From positions 1 through 64,000 of the forward strand of contig DIYI01000018.1 of the NCBI GenBank assembly GCA_002428965.1: a DNA stretch of 64,000 nucleotides, given 5' to 3'. The position numbers were made by a program, and so were the translations under genes. The number at the start of each line of letters is the position of its first letter. Position 1 is the stretch's first letter. This stretch comes from Jejuia sp. UBA6058. Its GTDB lineage: Bacteria; Bacteroidota; Bacteroidia; Flavobacteriales; Flavobacteriaceae. The notes below the pieces were generated by a model. It saw only the letters and a program-made list of their open reading frames with translations. It was not told where the DNA came from and did not search any database. This document shows positions 25,393 to 33,120 of this stretch, in pieces.

Positions 25393-25473
25393 ATAATCAT
25401 TAACAACTAAAATTAAACCTTATATTTTTTAAATAGTTGTAGTGTTAACGATTATGCTTTATTGCAATTGCAA

Positions 25474-25971
25474 TTATTTTTTAATAAAAATGTTGGTGTA
25501 ATACCATCTGCCATCAATATCCTGTTCTGCAGAAATTTCAAAATCAGTAAAATCTCCTTCAATGGTTTGCTTATGTCCTTCGCTTCGTATCCAAGCATTC
25601 ACCACAGATTCTGCATTTGTATACCCATAAGCTACATTTTCTGCAACTCTTTTTGCACTTGCGTTATCCTTTAAATAATTACTACGCGCATAAAAGTTAT
25701 CATGTGATACTTTCTGGTTGTCAACCATATAATCTGTGTGACTATGTGCAGTTGATTTAATAATGGTCATACTTTTCAATGCACTAAGTCCTTCACCTAG
25801 TCTGTGATTGTTTATGAGTTCAAGTATTTCAACTTCTATCGATTTGGTTTCAGGAACTATCATATCCTCTGCCGAGATTCTTGCAACTTCATCATCAAGT
25901 GAATCTGTTGTACAGGAATACGAGAATATAGCCAATAGTACCAATACTGGTAGTTTGGTTAGTAACTTCAT
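25474..25971 (-). CDS. CAP-domain lipoprotein (SCP-like)
   Basis: The 165-residue protein has a lipoprotein signal (LLAIFSYSC, Cys20) and a CAP domain from about residue 45. Recognisable elements are LINNHRLGEGL, SHTDYMVDNQKVSHDNF (conserved His), AENVAYGYTNAESVVNAWIRSEGH and WYYTNIFIKK at the C-terminus. CAP proteins bind small lipids or metals, or act as secreted peptidase-like proteins; bacterial members are mostly uncharacterised. It should sit on the outside face of a membrane. It is a single gene with convergent neighbours on the 3' side. Confidence 0.87.
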   Translation of the reverse strand: MKLLTKLPVLVLLAIFSYSCTTDSLDDEVARISAEDMIVPETKSIEVEILELINNHRLGEGLSALKSMTIIKSTAHSHTDYMVDNQKVSHDNFYARSNYLKDNASAKRVAENVAYGYTNAESVVNAWIRSEGHKQTIEGDFTDFEISAEQDIDGRWYYTNIFIKK

Positions 25972-26132
25972 AGGTTAAGTTATTTGGGACTATAAAGCTA
26001 CTTTCTAACCTATGAGTGAGTAGTTAATAAAATGTTAAAATCGACTAAATACTGGTATTTTGTCGAATAATTTAGTTTTTAATCGATGAAAAGAAAACCT
26101 AAATCAGTTTGTCATGTATTTCATCCTAAAAT

Positions 26133-26780
26133 TTATGGAGATAATCGATGAATCAGCCAATTAAAGTCTTCTTGTAGCTGATATCGTATTCTATCATGAA
26201 GTCTATTTGGGCGCCCCTGCCAAAATTCTATCTCCACAGGTTTTACTATAAATCCTCCCCAATGCTCAGGGCGCTTAACCTCTTTTTCAATGTATTCCGC
26301 TTCCAGTGCTTTTAATTTGTCCTCTAAAAATTGTCTACTGGAGATAATTTCACTCTGATTGGAGGCCAAAGCACCTAATTGACTTCCTTTTGGGCGGGAT
26401 TCAAAATAGCCGTCGCTTAAGTTGGTAGCTATCTTTTCGGTTTTTCCTTTAATAATTATTTGTCTTTCAGCACCATGCCAGAAAAATGATAAACAAACAT
26501 TTGGGTTTTCTTCTATTGCTCTACCCTTTTCACTTTGGTAATTTGTGTAAAAAATAAAGCCTTCAAACGTAAATTTTTTTAGTAGCACTACTCTACTTTT
26601 CGGAAAACCATCCAGACCGATTGTAGAAAGTGTCATGGCATTGTTTTCAACCTCTGGAAAATACTTATCTACTTCGTAAAACCATTTTTGAAATAATTCT
26701 AAAGGGTTCTCTGGTGCATCTTTTAATAAAAGTTCACCTTTTTCATAAGATTTTCTATAATTACTCAAGTCGTTTTCCAT
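26133..26780 (-). CDS. pdxH: Pyridoxamine 5'-phosphate oxidase
   Basis: The 215-residue protein oxidises pyridoxamine- or pyridoxine-phosphate to pyridoxal phosphate with FMN. Family features are in order: PLELFQKWFYEVDK near the N-terminus, the FMN-binding SRVVLLKKFTFEGFIFYTNYQSEKG (about 58-82), the PNVCLSFFWHGAERQ segment, SRPKGSQLGALASNQS, and the C-terminal EFWQGRPNRLHDRIRY substrate/FMN motif. Length fits the E. coli enzyme (218). It is a single minus-strand gene, divergent from the small paralogue pair. Confidence 0.96.
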   Translation of the reverse strand: MENDLSNYRKSYEKGELLLKDAPENPLELFQKWFYEVDKYFPEVENNAMTLSTIGLDGFPKSRVVLLKKFTFEGFIFYTNYQSEKGRAIEENPNVCLSFFWHGAERQIIIKGKTEKIATNLSDGYFESRPKGSQLGALASNQSEIISSRQFLEDKLKALEAEYIEKEVKRPEHWGGFIVKPVEIEFWQGRPNRLHDRIRYQLQEDFNWLIHRLSP

Positions 26781-26888
26781 TTAACGAAATTAACAAAAAA
26801 ATGATCCTTACTAAAGCAGAAAATTCATATAAACTTCATAAATTAGTGTGTCTCTCAGAAATGTTAAACTTAAATTCATTTGCTATCA

Positions 26889-27302
26889 ATGAAATTTGAA
26901 AGTTCGCCACATTTTGAGAGCTTGAATCCTCACAAAGTCGAATTGCCTTTTGGGAACTATTTCTTCTGCAAAAAATTTGTTATTGCAGAACCATTTGAAG
27001 GCATACATTTCACTTGGAAAAATGCTTCCCTGTTAATAGATAAGATTTTTGAATATTATGGAGAAGATGTTCGTATAGCCTACATTGCCAACCGTATAAA
27101 CGCTTATTCTATAGATCCCCAAAACTGGCAAAAGCTTGAAAAACAATATGATTTATTGGTAGCTAGTGCAATTGTTAGCTATAACAACGGTTCCTACTTA
27201 AGTGCGTCTGTAGAAAAGCAGTTTACCTCGGCTAGTATAAAACGTTGTTTTTCTTTGGATGAGGCTATTAAATGGGTTAATGCACTAAAAGAACTAAATT
27301 AA
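26889..27302 (+). CDS. Small cytoplasmic protein, first of a tandem paralogue pair
   Basis: ATG 26889 gives 137 residues and fits the alignment with the next gene (MKFESSPHFESL against MKFSETTYFKSL); a TTG at 26880 would add three residues. Shared features are FGNYFFCKKFVIAE, YYGEDVRIAYIANRINAYS.DP and a C-terminal EAIKWVNALKELN. The fold looks like the SpoIIAA/STAS-type small alpha/beta domains, inferred from the strand-helix pattern. No signal peptide. It lies 11 nt before its paralogue, so they form a two-gene unit made by duplication. The function is unknown. Confidence 0.7.
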   Translation: MKFESSPHFESLNPHKVELPFGNYFFCKKFVIAEPFEGIHFTWKNASLLIDKIFEYYGEDVRIAYIANRINAYSIDPQNWQKLEKQYDLLVASAIVSYNNGSYLSASVEKQFTSASIKRCFSLDEAIKWVNALKELN

Positions 27303-27313
27303 ACTTATTAGAA

Positions 27314-27727
27314 TTGAAATTTTCAGAAACTACATATTTTAAAAGTCTAGAATTTAAAACATTTGATTTTCAATTTGGAATTATGTACTTATGTGATACT
27401 TTTTTCATTTCTGAAGTAAAAAGCGACATACATGTTGATAAGAAGATAGTGGAAACGATCATGAAGACTTTAATGGATTTTTACGGTGAAGAGGCTGAAA
27501 TATGTTTTATTTCTAACCGTGTAAACTCTTACTCCTCAGATCCTCGACAATGGCTTAAAGCACTTGAAAACTTTGATATTTTTTATGCCGGCGCTATAGT
27601 CTTTTATAATCTTACCAATTTAATGAATTTTGAAATTGAAAGTAGAATGTGCCCAAAACCGGTAAAGGGTTTTGGAGCCTTGGGAGAAGCCATTGAATGG
27701 ATAAGTTCTATTAAAGAAATTAATTGA
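27314..27727 (+). CDS. Small cytoplasmic protein, second of a tandem paralogue pair
   Basis: The 137-residue protein starts at TTG 27314. That unusual start is supported because the residues after it align from the first codon with the upstream paralogue's ATG start. Matching blocks are FQFGIMYLCDTFFISE, FYGEEAEICFISNRVNSYSSDP and EAIEWISSIKEIN. The central AGAIVFYN matches ASAIVSYN. The last 8 bases overlap the 3' end of the convergent rnz gene. It probably has the same STAS-like fold; the ligand or partner is unknown. Confidence 0.7.
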   Translation: MKFSETTYFKSLEFKTFDFQFGIMYLCDTFFISEVKSDIHVDKKIVETIMKTLMDFYGEEAEICFISNRVNSYSSDPRQWLKALENFDIFYAGAIVFYNLTNLMNFEIESRMCPKPVKGFGALGEAIEWISSIKEIN

Positions 27728-28628
27728 AATTAAAAAGTTTACCATCTTGAGCCAATTCAACATTTTCAAAATTAGACTTAGCCTCTTCCCTAAACATTTC
27801 TAAGTCTGGATATCTTGAGGAATAATGGCCCAAAATTAGAGTGCCAGCTTCCGCCTTTTTGGCTATACTAGCTGCCTCTTTAGCAGTACTGTGCTTTGTT
27901 TTAGGTGCTAGATGCGCATGCGCTTCTAAAAAGGTTGACTCATGATAAAGCACATCAACATTACGTATTAAAGGGACAATATCTTCCTTATAGACTGTGT
28001 CACTACAGAAGGCATAACTTTTTGACTTTTTAGGAGGAAATGTAACTTTTTCATTATCAATTAAAATACCTTCCTCATTTTCAACGTCGAACCCCTGTTT
28101 TAGTTTTTGGTAGTACGCTATATTTATTTTGGCTTCCTGAATGGCATCAATATTTAATTTTCGATCACCAGTTTTTTCTTTAAAAAGGTAACCATTAGTA
28201 TAAACACGGTGTTCTAATGGTATTGTATATACTTCAACAGTATCATCTTCAAAAACTAGTTCTGATTTTTCTGAGGTCAATTCATGAAAAAATAGTTTAT
28301 AATTGGTCCAAGAGTCCGCAAGCTTTAACTGTAAAGTAACAACCTCTTTAATACCCTTTGGTCCATATATATGAAGGTCTGCTTCTCTTGTCAGCAATCT
28401 AAACGTAGAAATTAAACCAACTAAACCATAAAAATGATCACCATGAAGGTGAGAAATAAAAATATGCTTAATGCGATTAAATTTTACTTTATGCCTGCGT
28501 AATTGTACTTGAGTTCCCTCGCCGCAATCAATTAAAAACATATGGTTTTTAATTTCTAAGACTTGAGAAGTAGTATTGCCCATGGTTCTGGGAGTTGCAC
28601 TGTAACAGCCTAAAATGGTTAATTTCAT
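27720..28628 (-). CDS. rnz: Ribonuclease Z
   Basis: The 302-residue metallo-beta-lactamase fold enzyme has the zinc motif SHLHGDHFYG (His60, His62, Asp64, His65). Further ligand-containing elements are FCSDTVYKEDIVPL and the C-terminal LILGHYSSRY. The family's C-terminal HST box appears as KHSTAKEAA. RNase Z trims the 3' end of tRNA precursors. Length matches the short bacterial form. It ends the pyrR-pyrB transcript, 5 nt after the small protein gene. Confidence 0.95.
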   Translation of the reverse strand: MKLTILGCYSATPRTMGNTTSQVLEIKNHMFLIDCGEGTQVQLRRHKVKFNRIKHIFISHLHGDHFYGLVGLISTFRLLTREADLHIYGPKGIKEVVTLQLKLADSWTNYKLFFHELTSEKSELVFEDDTVEVYTIPLEHRVYTNGYLFKEKTGDRKLNIDAIQEAKINIAYYQKLKQGFDVENEEGILIDNEKVTFPPKKSKSYAFCSDTVYKEDIVPLIRNVDVLYHESTFLEAHAHLAPKTKHSTAKEAASIAKKAEAGTLILGHYSSRYPDLEMFREEAKSNFENVELAQDGKLFNFN

Positions 28629-28633
28629 ACTCC

Positions 28634-28966
28634 TTAGAATCCTAAATCGCGCTCCATTTCTTCCATTTCAACAATATCAAAAGCTTCTTGCTGTGTTGGC
28701 ACAACAATAAGATCTTCGGTAATTTTATCAAGATTCACTTTATCAGATACAATAACAAAAGAATGCTTTTTGTTTCTATGTATATTTGATATTTGAAGAA
28801 ATTCAGTTACCACCCTTTCATCAATTATATCTAAAGTGGTAAGAATAACAATAATATTGTCATTTTTAAACTTTGGATATAGTGCTTCCAGTTTTTTTAC
28901 CAACTCTACAATAGTAAATTTCTCTTGGGTAATGATAGAGATATTACCTTTTTTATCAATTATCAT
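28634..28966 (-). CDS. Small STAS-like protein encoded before rnz
   Basis: The 110-residue protein has no signal. Its beta-alpha pattern (ISIITQEKFTIVELVKKLE, then NIIVILTTLDIIDERVVTEFL, then HSFVIVSDKVN) looks like a SpoIIAA/STAS-type fold; this assignment is an inference. Flavobacterial relatives are often mislabelled ribonuclease Z because they precede it. The acidic tail EMEEMERDLGF is distinctive. It sits between pyrB (3 nt) and rnz (5 nt) in one operon. Confidence 0.7.
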   Translation of the reverse strand: MIIDKKGNISIITQEKFTIVELVKKLEALYPKFKNDNIIVILTTLDIIDERVVTEFLQISNIHRNKKHSFVIVSDKVNLDKITEDLIVVPTQQEAFDIVEMEEMERDLGF

Positions 28967-28969
28967 AGT

Positions 28970-29899
28970 TTAGTGTTTTATTTTTGAAGCGAGTAAATAT
29001 ATAACTGCCATCCTAACTGCAACCCCATTTTGTACTTGATCCAAAATTATAGCTTGAGAAGAATCTGCAACATCGCTAGTAATTTCCACACCACGATTTA
29101 TAGGCCCTGGGTGCATAATTGTAATTTCTTTATCAAGACTTTCTAAAATTGACTTAGTTACTCCAAATTGCTGACTGTATTCACGTGTTGATGGAAAATA
29201 ACTAATATCCATACGTTCGTTTTGAACACGGAGCATGTTGGCGACATCGCACCAATTTAAAGCCTTTTTTAAATTAGTCTCCACCTTAACTCCTAACTTA
29301 TCGATATATTTAGGTATCAACGTCTTAGGGCCACAAACCATAACTTCGGCACCTTGTATTTTAAGTGCAAAAATATTTGAGAGTGCTACCCTACTATGCA
29401 ATATATCACCAACAATTACAACTTTCTTTCCTCCAACTTCTCCTAACTTTTCTCTTATTGAGTATGAATCTAGTAACGCTTGCGTAGGATGCTCATGGGC
29501 ACCATCTCCTGCATTAATAATACTAGCTTTTACGTGTTTAGATAAGAATACTCCAGCTCCTGGATTTGGGTGGCGCATTACTACCATATCCACTTTCATA
29601 GAGAGAATATTATTAACTGTATCTATTAAAGTTTCACCCTTTTTAACGGAGGATTGTGCAGAAGAAAAGTTAATCACGTCAGCAGAAAGACGCTTTTCAG
29701 CAAGTTCAAAAGACAATTTCGTTCTGGTAGAATTTTCAAAAAATAAATTGGCAATTGTTATATCTCTTAAGGAAGGTACCTTTTTAATGGGTCTATTAAT
29801 AACCTCTTTAAAATGATCTGCAGTTTCAAAAATAAGTTGAATATCTTCTTGTGTAAGATATTTTATTCCAAGTAAGTGGTCTACACTTAATTCACTCAT
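28970..29899 (-). CDS. pyrB: Aspartate carbamoyltransferase catalytic subunit
   Basis: The 309-residue protein makes N-carbamoyl-aspartate from carbamoyl phosphate and aspartate, the committed step of pyrimidine synthesis. The carbamoyl-phosphate site is FFENSTRTKLSFE with STRT at 57-60, and HPTQALLD at 137-144 is the second signature. Later, MLRVQNER and MHPGPINRGVEI form the aspartate side. Length fits the catalytic subunit, and no pyrI regulatory gene follows. It lies 6 nt after pyrR. Regulation is probably by PyrR or UMP, although no attenuator leader is visible before it. Confidence 0.97.
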   Translation of the reverse strand: MSELSVDHLLGIKYLTQEDIQLIFETADHFKEVINRPIKKVPSLRDITIANLFFENSTRTKLSFELAEKRLSADVINFSSAQSSVKKGETLIDTVNNILSMKVDMVVMRHPNPGAGVFLSKHVKASIINAGDGAHEHPTQALLDSYSIREKLGEVGGKKVVIVGDILHSRVALSNIFALKIQGAEVMVCGPKTLIPKYIDKLGVKVETNLKKALNWCDVANMLRVQNERMDISYFPSTREYSQQFGVTKSILESLDKEITIMHPGPINRGVEITSDVADSSQAIILDQVQNGVAVRMAVIYLLASKIKH

Positions 29900-29905
29900 T
29901 TATTT

Positions 29906-30445
29906 TTATTTATCTATTAAGTAAACGGCATCTTCATTATCATGCTCTTTCCAGTTTACTTTTACTTTTTCACTATTAATAACATCAACTTGTCTACCTC
30001 TGTAATCGGGTTGTATAGGTAAATGCCTGCTAAAACGTCTATCAATAAGAGTTAAAAGCTCAATTTCGTTGGGTCTTCCAAAAGACTGTACAGCGGTTAA
30101 TGCAGCTCTTATACTTCTTCCTGTATACAAAACATCATCAATAAAAACAATATTCTTATTTTCTACTAAAAAGTCGATTTTGGTAGAATTTGCTTCAAGA
30201 GGTTTTTCGCTTCTTCTAAAATCATCTCTAAAAAAAGTAATATCTAAGTATCCTGTTTTTACATCTTTTACTTGATAATCTTCAGTTAGCAATTTGGTTA
30301 TTCTGTTAGCCAAATAAATGCCTCGTGGTTGCAATCCGATTAAAACTGTATTAGAAAAATCGTTGTGTTTTTCAATAAGTTGACAAGCCAAACGATGAAG
30401 AATGATGTTTACCTCTTTTGCGTTAAGTAAAACTTTCTGACTCAT
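29906..30445 (-). CDS. pyrR: Bifunctional pyr operon regulator / uracil phosphoribosyltransferase
   Basis: The 179-residue phosphoribosyltransferase-fold protein has the PRPP loop IVFIDDVLYTGRSIRAA at 99-115. The N-terminal LIGLQPRGIYLANRI and LLTLIDRRFSRHLPIQPDYRG match PyrR. In Bacillus PyrR binds pyr mRNA leaders in response to UMP and also has weak uracil phosphoribosyltransferase activity. Here the promoter box lies only about 26 nt upstream, so there is no room for an mRNA anti-terminator before pyrR. RNA-binding control at another site or a purely enzymatic role is possible. It heads the operon pyrR-pyrB-small protein-rnz. Confidence 0.93.
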   Translation of the reverse strand: MSQKVLLNAKEVNIILHRLACQLIEKHNDFSNTVLIGLQPRGIYLANRITKLLTEDYQVKDVKTGYLDITFFRDDFRRSEKPLEANSTKIDFLVENKNIVFIDDVLYTGRSIRAALTAVQSFGRPNEIELLTLIDRRFSRHLPIQPDYRGRQVDVINSEKVKVNWKEHDNEDAVYLIDK

Positions 30446-30470
30446 AAACTACCAAGACGTATTCGGAATA

Positions 30471-30478
30471 CAAATGTA
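30471..30478 (-). promoter_or_regulatory. Putative -7 box for the pyrR operon
   Basis: On the minus strand this reads TACATTTG (TAnnTTTG), 25 nt upstream of the pyrR start. The -33 region lacks a clear TTG. Confidence 0.5.
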
Positions 30479-30546
30479 ATGCAAAAAATTAAAACTGATT
30501 TGCTTTACTTTTTATATTATTTTCATGATGTAGTAATGGATTTAAG

Positions 30547-30554
30547 TAGTTTTG
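30547..30554 (+). promoter_or_regulatory. Putative -7 box for the NUDIX gene
   Basis: TAGTTTTG matches TAnnTTTG, 25 nt before the ATG at 30580. The matching -33 element is not clear. Confidence 0.45.
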
Positions 30555-30579
30555 CAGTGCTTGATAAAATTTAACTTAA

Positions 30580-31131
30580 ATGGATGAATATATTGATGTT
30601 GCCACCAAAACCGGACAATTAACAGGAGTTAAAGAGTTAAAATCTGTAATACATAATAATGGGCTGTATCACCATACATCACATATTTGGTTCTACTCTA
30701 GAAATAGAGAAATTTTATTAGCACAACGTTCTAGAAAAAAGCTTATTTGTCCTTTACTTTGGGACGTTTCTGTTGCTGGCCATATTGACGCAGGAGAAAC
30801 TCCTACACAGGGAGCAATAAGAGAAATTAAAGAAGAAATTGGAGTTTCAGTAACAGAAAGCGATTTAAAACTTATTGGTGTTTTCCCGTGTTTTCAAAGT
30901 TATAGTAATGGGATTACCGACAATGAATTTCATAATACGTTTATATCAGAATTGAAAGTGCCACTTTCAGAATTAACACCTCAAGAAGGCGAGGTTGAAG
31001 CACTTAAATTAGTGTCTTTTGCTAATTTTGAAATTATTTTGGATAGTATCGGGGAGAATAACCATTTTGTTGCCTCAAACAAGGCTTATTATGAAAAGGT
31101 TTTTGCAAAAATTGTTAAAGAAGTAGACTGA
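30580..31131 (+). CDS. NUDIX hydrolase, IPP-isomerase-like subgroup
   Basis: The 183-residue protein has a perfect Nudix box at 67-89 (Gly67, Glu73, Arg81-Glu82, Glu85-Glu86, Gly88). The order H-I-D-A-G-E and the upstream WFYSRNREILLAQRSRKK resemble the Nudix/isopentenyl-diphosphate isomerase-like subgroup. The enzyme likely hydrolyses a nucleoside diphosphate linked to another group; the substrate is unknown. The gene lies upstream of the acyl-CoA carboxylase operon but is probably a separate unit (57 nt gap). Confidence 0.88.
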   Translation: MDEYIDVATKTGQLTGVKELKSVIHNNGLYHHTSHIWFYSRNREILLAQRSRKKLICPLLWDVSVAGHIDAGETPTQGAIREIKEEIGVSVTESDLKLIGVFPCFQSYSNGITDNEFHNTFISELKVPLSELTPQEGEVEALKLVSFANFEIILDSIGENNHFVASNKAYYEKVFAKIVKEVD

Positions 31132-31188
31132 GTTTTGTTCTAGTTATTAATAAAAATCTTGCTTATATTTACGAAAAGCAAGATAAAT

Positions 31189-31674
31189 ATGGGCAAAAGC
31201 TTAAAGGTAAAAGTCAATAAAACCTTTGAATTTGATTGCAGTTTAGAGGAAGTTTCTAAGTTAGACATTTCTGTAATTTCAGATGAGGAATATCATCTGC
31301 TTTACGATAATGTTTCTTATCAAATTAAAGTAGTTTCTTCTAATTTTCATGACAAAACGTACCAAATTTCTATCGATAATTCGGTGTTTGAGGTAGATCT
31401 TTATAATGATTTAGATTTACTTATTAAAGAAATGGGTTTTTCTGTAAGTTCAAAAAAAGAAGTTAAATCCATTAGTGCGCCAATGCCCGGGTTAATACTT
31501 GATATTCCAGTAAATGTTGGGCAGGAGGTTCAAGAGAACGACACTTTGGTTATTCTTGAAGCAATGAAAATGGAGAATAGTATCCTCTCACCAATTAATG
31601 GTATTGTAAAGACAATTAATGCTGTAAAGGGAGATGCTGTTGAAAAAAATCATGTAATTATCGAATTTGAATAA
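31189..31674 (+). CDS. Biotin carboxyl carrier subunit of an acyl-CoA carboxylase
   Basis: The 161-residue protein starts at ATG 31189; the TTG at 31159 would add ten non-conserved residues. The N-terminal 85 residues are a non-biotin domain of unknown fold, and residues about 95-161 form the biotinyl domain. The biotin site is EAMKMEN with Lys127. The carrier moves carboxyl-biotin between the carboxylase and transferase subunits. It is the first gene of a three-gene operon with biotin carboxylase (2 nt) and carboxyltransferase (4 nt). Propionyl-CoA or acetyl-CoA is the likely substrate. Confidence 0.92.
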   Translation: MGKSLKVKVNKTFEFDCSLEEVSKLDISVISDEEYHLLYDNVSYQIKVVSSNFHDKTYQISIDNSVFEVDLYNDLDLLIKEMGFSVSSKKEVKSISAPMPGLILDIPVNVGQEVQENDTLVILEAMKMENSILSPINGIVKTINAVKGDAVEKNHVIIEFE

Positions 31675-31676
31675 TT

Positions 31677-33116
31677 ATGAAAAAGATACTCATTGCCAAC
31701 AGAGGAGAAATTGCGCTTAGAGTAATGAAAACTGCTAAAAGCATGGGAATTAAAACGGTAGCTGTGTTCTCTACTGTAGATCGAAATGCACCTCATGTAA
31801 AGTTTGCAGATGAGGCAGTTTGCATTGGTGAAGCGCCTTCAAGTCAATCTTATTTAAAAGGAGAAACAATTATTGAAGTTGCTAAAAACCTTGATGTGGA
31901 TGCCATTCACCCAGGTTATGGCTTTTTAAGTGAGAATGCAGAATTTGCTGAATTATGTGAGAAACATAAAATCACTTTTATAGGGCCTCGTTCAAAAGCA
32001 ATTAAAATTATGGGAAGTAAATTAGCCGCTAAGGAGGCAGTTAAGCAATATGATATTCCCATGGTTCCTGGAGTTGATAGGGCCATTACCAATGTAGAAG
32101 AAGCCAAAAATATAGCTGCATCCATTGGATATCCTATACTAATAAAAGCCTCTGCTGGTGGAGGTGGTAAGGGTATGCGAATAGTAGAAAAAGAGGTGGA
32201 TTTTGAATCACAAATGAATCGTGCCATAAGCGAGGCTACATCAGCTTTTGGGGATGGTTCAGTTTTTATTGAAAAATATGTGAGTTCTCCAAGGCATATT
32301 GAAATTCAGGTGATGGCAGATAGTCATGGTAATATTCTTCATTTGTTCGAAAGGGAATGTAGTATTCAAAGGCGTCATCAAAAAGTTGTGGAAGAAGCGC
32401 CATCATCTGTATTAACACCTAAATTAAGAGAAGAAATGGGGGAAGCTGCAGTAAAAGTAGCGCGTTCTTGTGATTATATAGGAGCTGGTACAGTTGAGTT
32501 TCTTTTAGATGAAAACCATAATTTCTATTTCTTAGAAATGAATACCCGTTTACAAGTTGAACACCCTGTTACAGAAATTATAACAGGTTTAGATTTAGTT
32601 GAGTTACAAATACGAGTTGCCAAAGGCGAAATTTTAAATATTAAACAAGATGAGCTAAAGATAAATGGTCATGCTTTAGAGCTTCGTGTATATGCCGAAG
32701 ATCCTTTAAACGATTTTTTACCAAGTGTAGGTCATTTAGAAGTTTATAAGCTACCACAAGGAAACGGTATTCGGGTAGACAATGGTTATGAAGAAGGGAT
32801 GGATATTCCTATTTATTATGACCCTATGCTCTCAAAATTAATAACCTTTGGAAAGTCAAGAGAAGAGGCTATTACCAAAATGAAGACTGCAATCTCCGAT
32901 TATAAAGTTAAGGGAGTTGAAACGACACTCTCGTTTGGAAATTTTGTTTGTGAACATGAGGCATTTGTTTCAGGTAATTTTGATACCCACTTTGTTAAAA
33001 AGTATTATTCTTCTGAAATTTTAGAAAATAACACTAAAAGAGATGCTGAAATTGCTGCACTCATTGCGGTTAAAAGGTATTTGGAAGATAAAGCATTATT
33101 ACGTTTACCAAAGTAA
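31677..33116 (+). CDS. Biotin carboxylase subunit of an acyl-CoA carboxylase
   Basis: The 479-residue ATP-grasp enzyme carboxylates biotin with bicarbonate and ATP. The glycine-rich loop GGGGKGM is at 161-167 and the conserved EMNTRLQVEHPVTE motif is at 287-300. The N-terminal MKKILIANRGEIALRVMKTA is typical. It is slightly longer than E. coli AccC and probably belongs to a propionyl/acetyl-CoA carboxylase (PCC-type) set, because its partners are a small BCCP and a single-chain carboxyltransferase. Start ATG 31677 follows the BCCP stop by two bases. Confidence 0.95.
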   Translation: MKKILIANRGEIALRVMKTAKSMGIKTVAVFSTVDRNAPHVKFADEAVCIGEAPSSQSYLKGETIIEVAKNLDVDAIHPGYGFLSENAEFAELCEKHKITFIGPRSKAIKIMGSKLAAKEAVKQYDIPMVPGVDRAITNVEEAKNIAASIGYPILIKASAGGGGKGMRIVEKEVDFESQMNRAISEATSAFGDGSVFIEKYVSSPRHIEIQVMADSHGNILHLFERECSIQRRHQKVVEEAPSSVLTPKLREEMGEAAVKVARSCDYIGAGTVEFLLDENHNFYFLEMNTRLQVEHPVTEIITGLDLVELQIRVAKGEILNIKQDELKINGHALELRVYAEDPLNDFLPSVGHLEVYKLPQGNGIRVDNGYEEGMDIPIYYDPMLSKLITFGKSREEAITKMKTAISDYKVKGVETTLSFGNFVCEHEAFVSGNFDTHFVKKYYSSEILENNTKRDAEIAALIAVKRYLEDKALLRLPK

Positions 33117-33120
33117 GACT

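Noticed and set aside
29235..29816. 193-codon open frame on the plus strand inside pyrB
   Set aside because: Antisense shadow of a firmly identified gene; the product has no family features.
33043..33120. Upstream start of the carboxyltransferase gene
   Set aside because: It lies within the biotin carboxylase coding sequence; ATG 33121 gives the normal family N-terminus.
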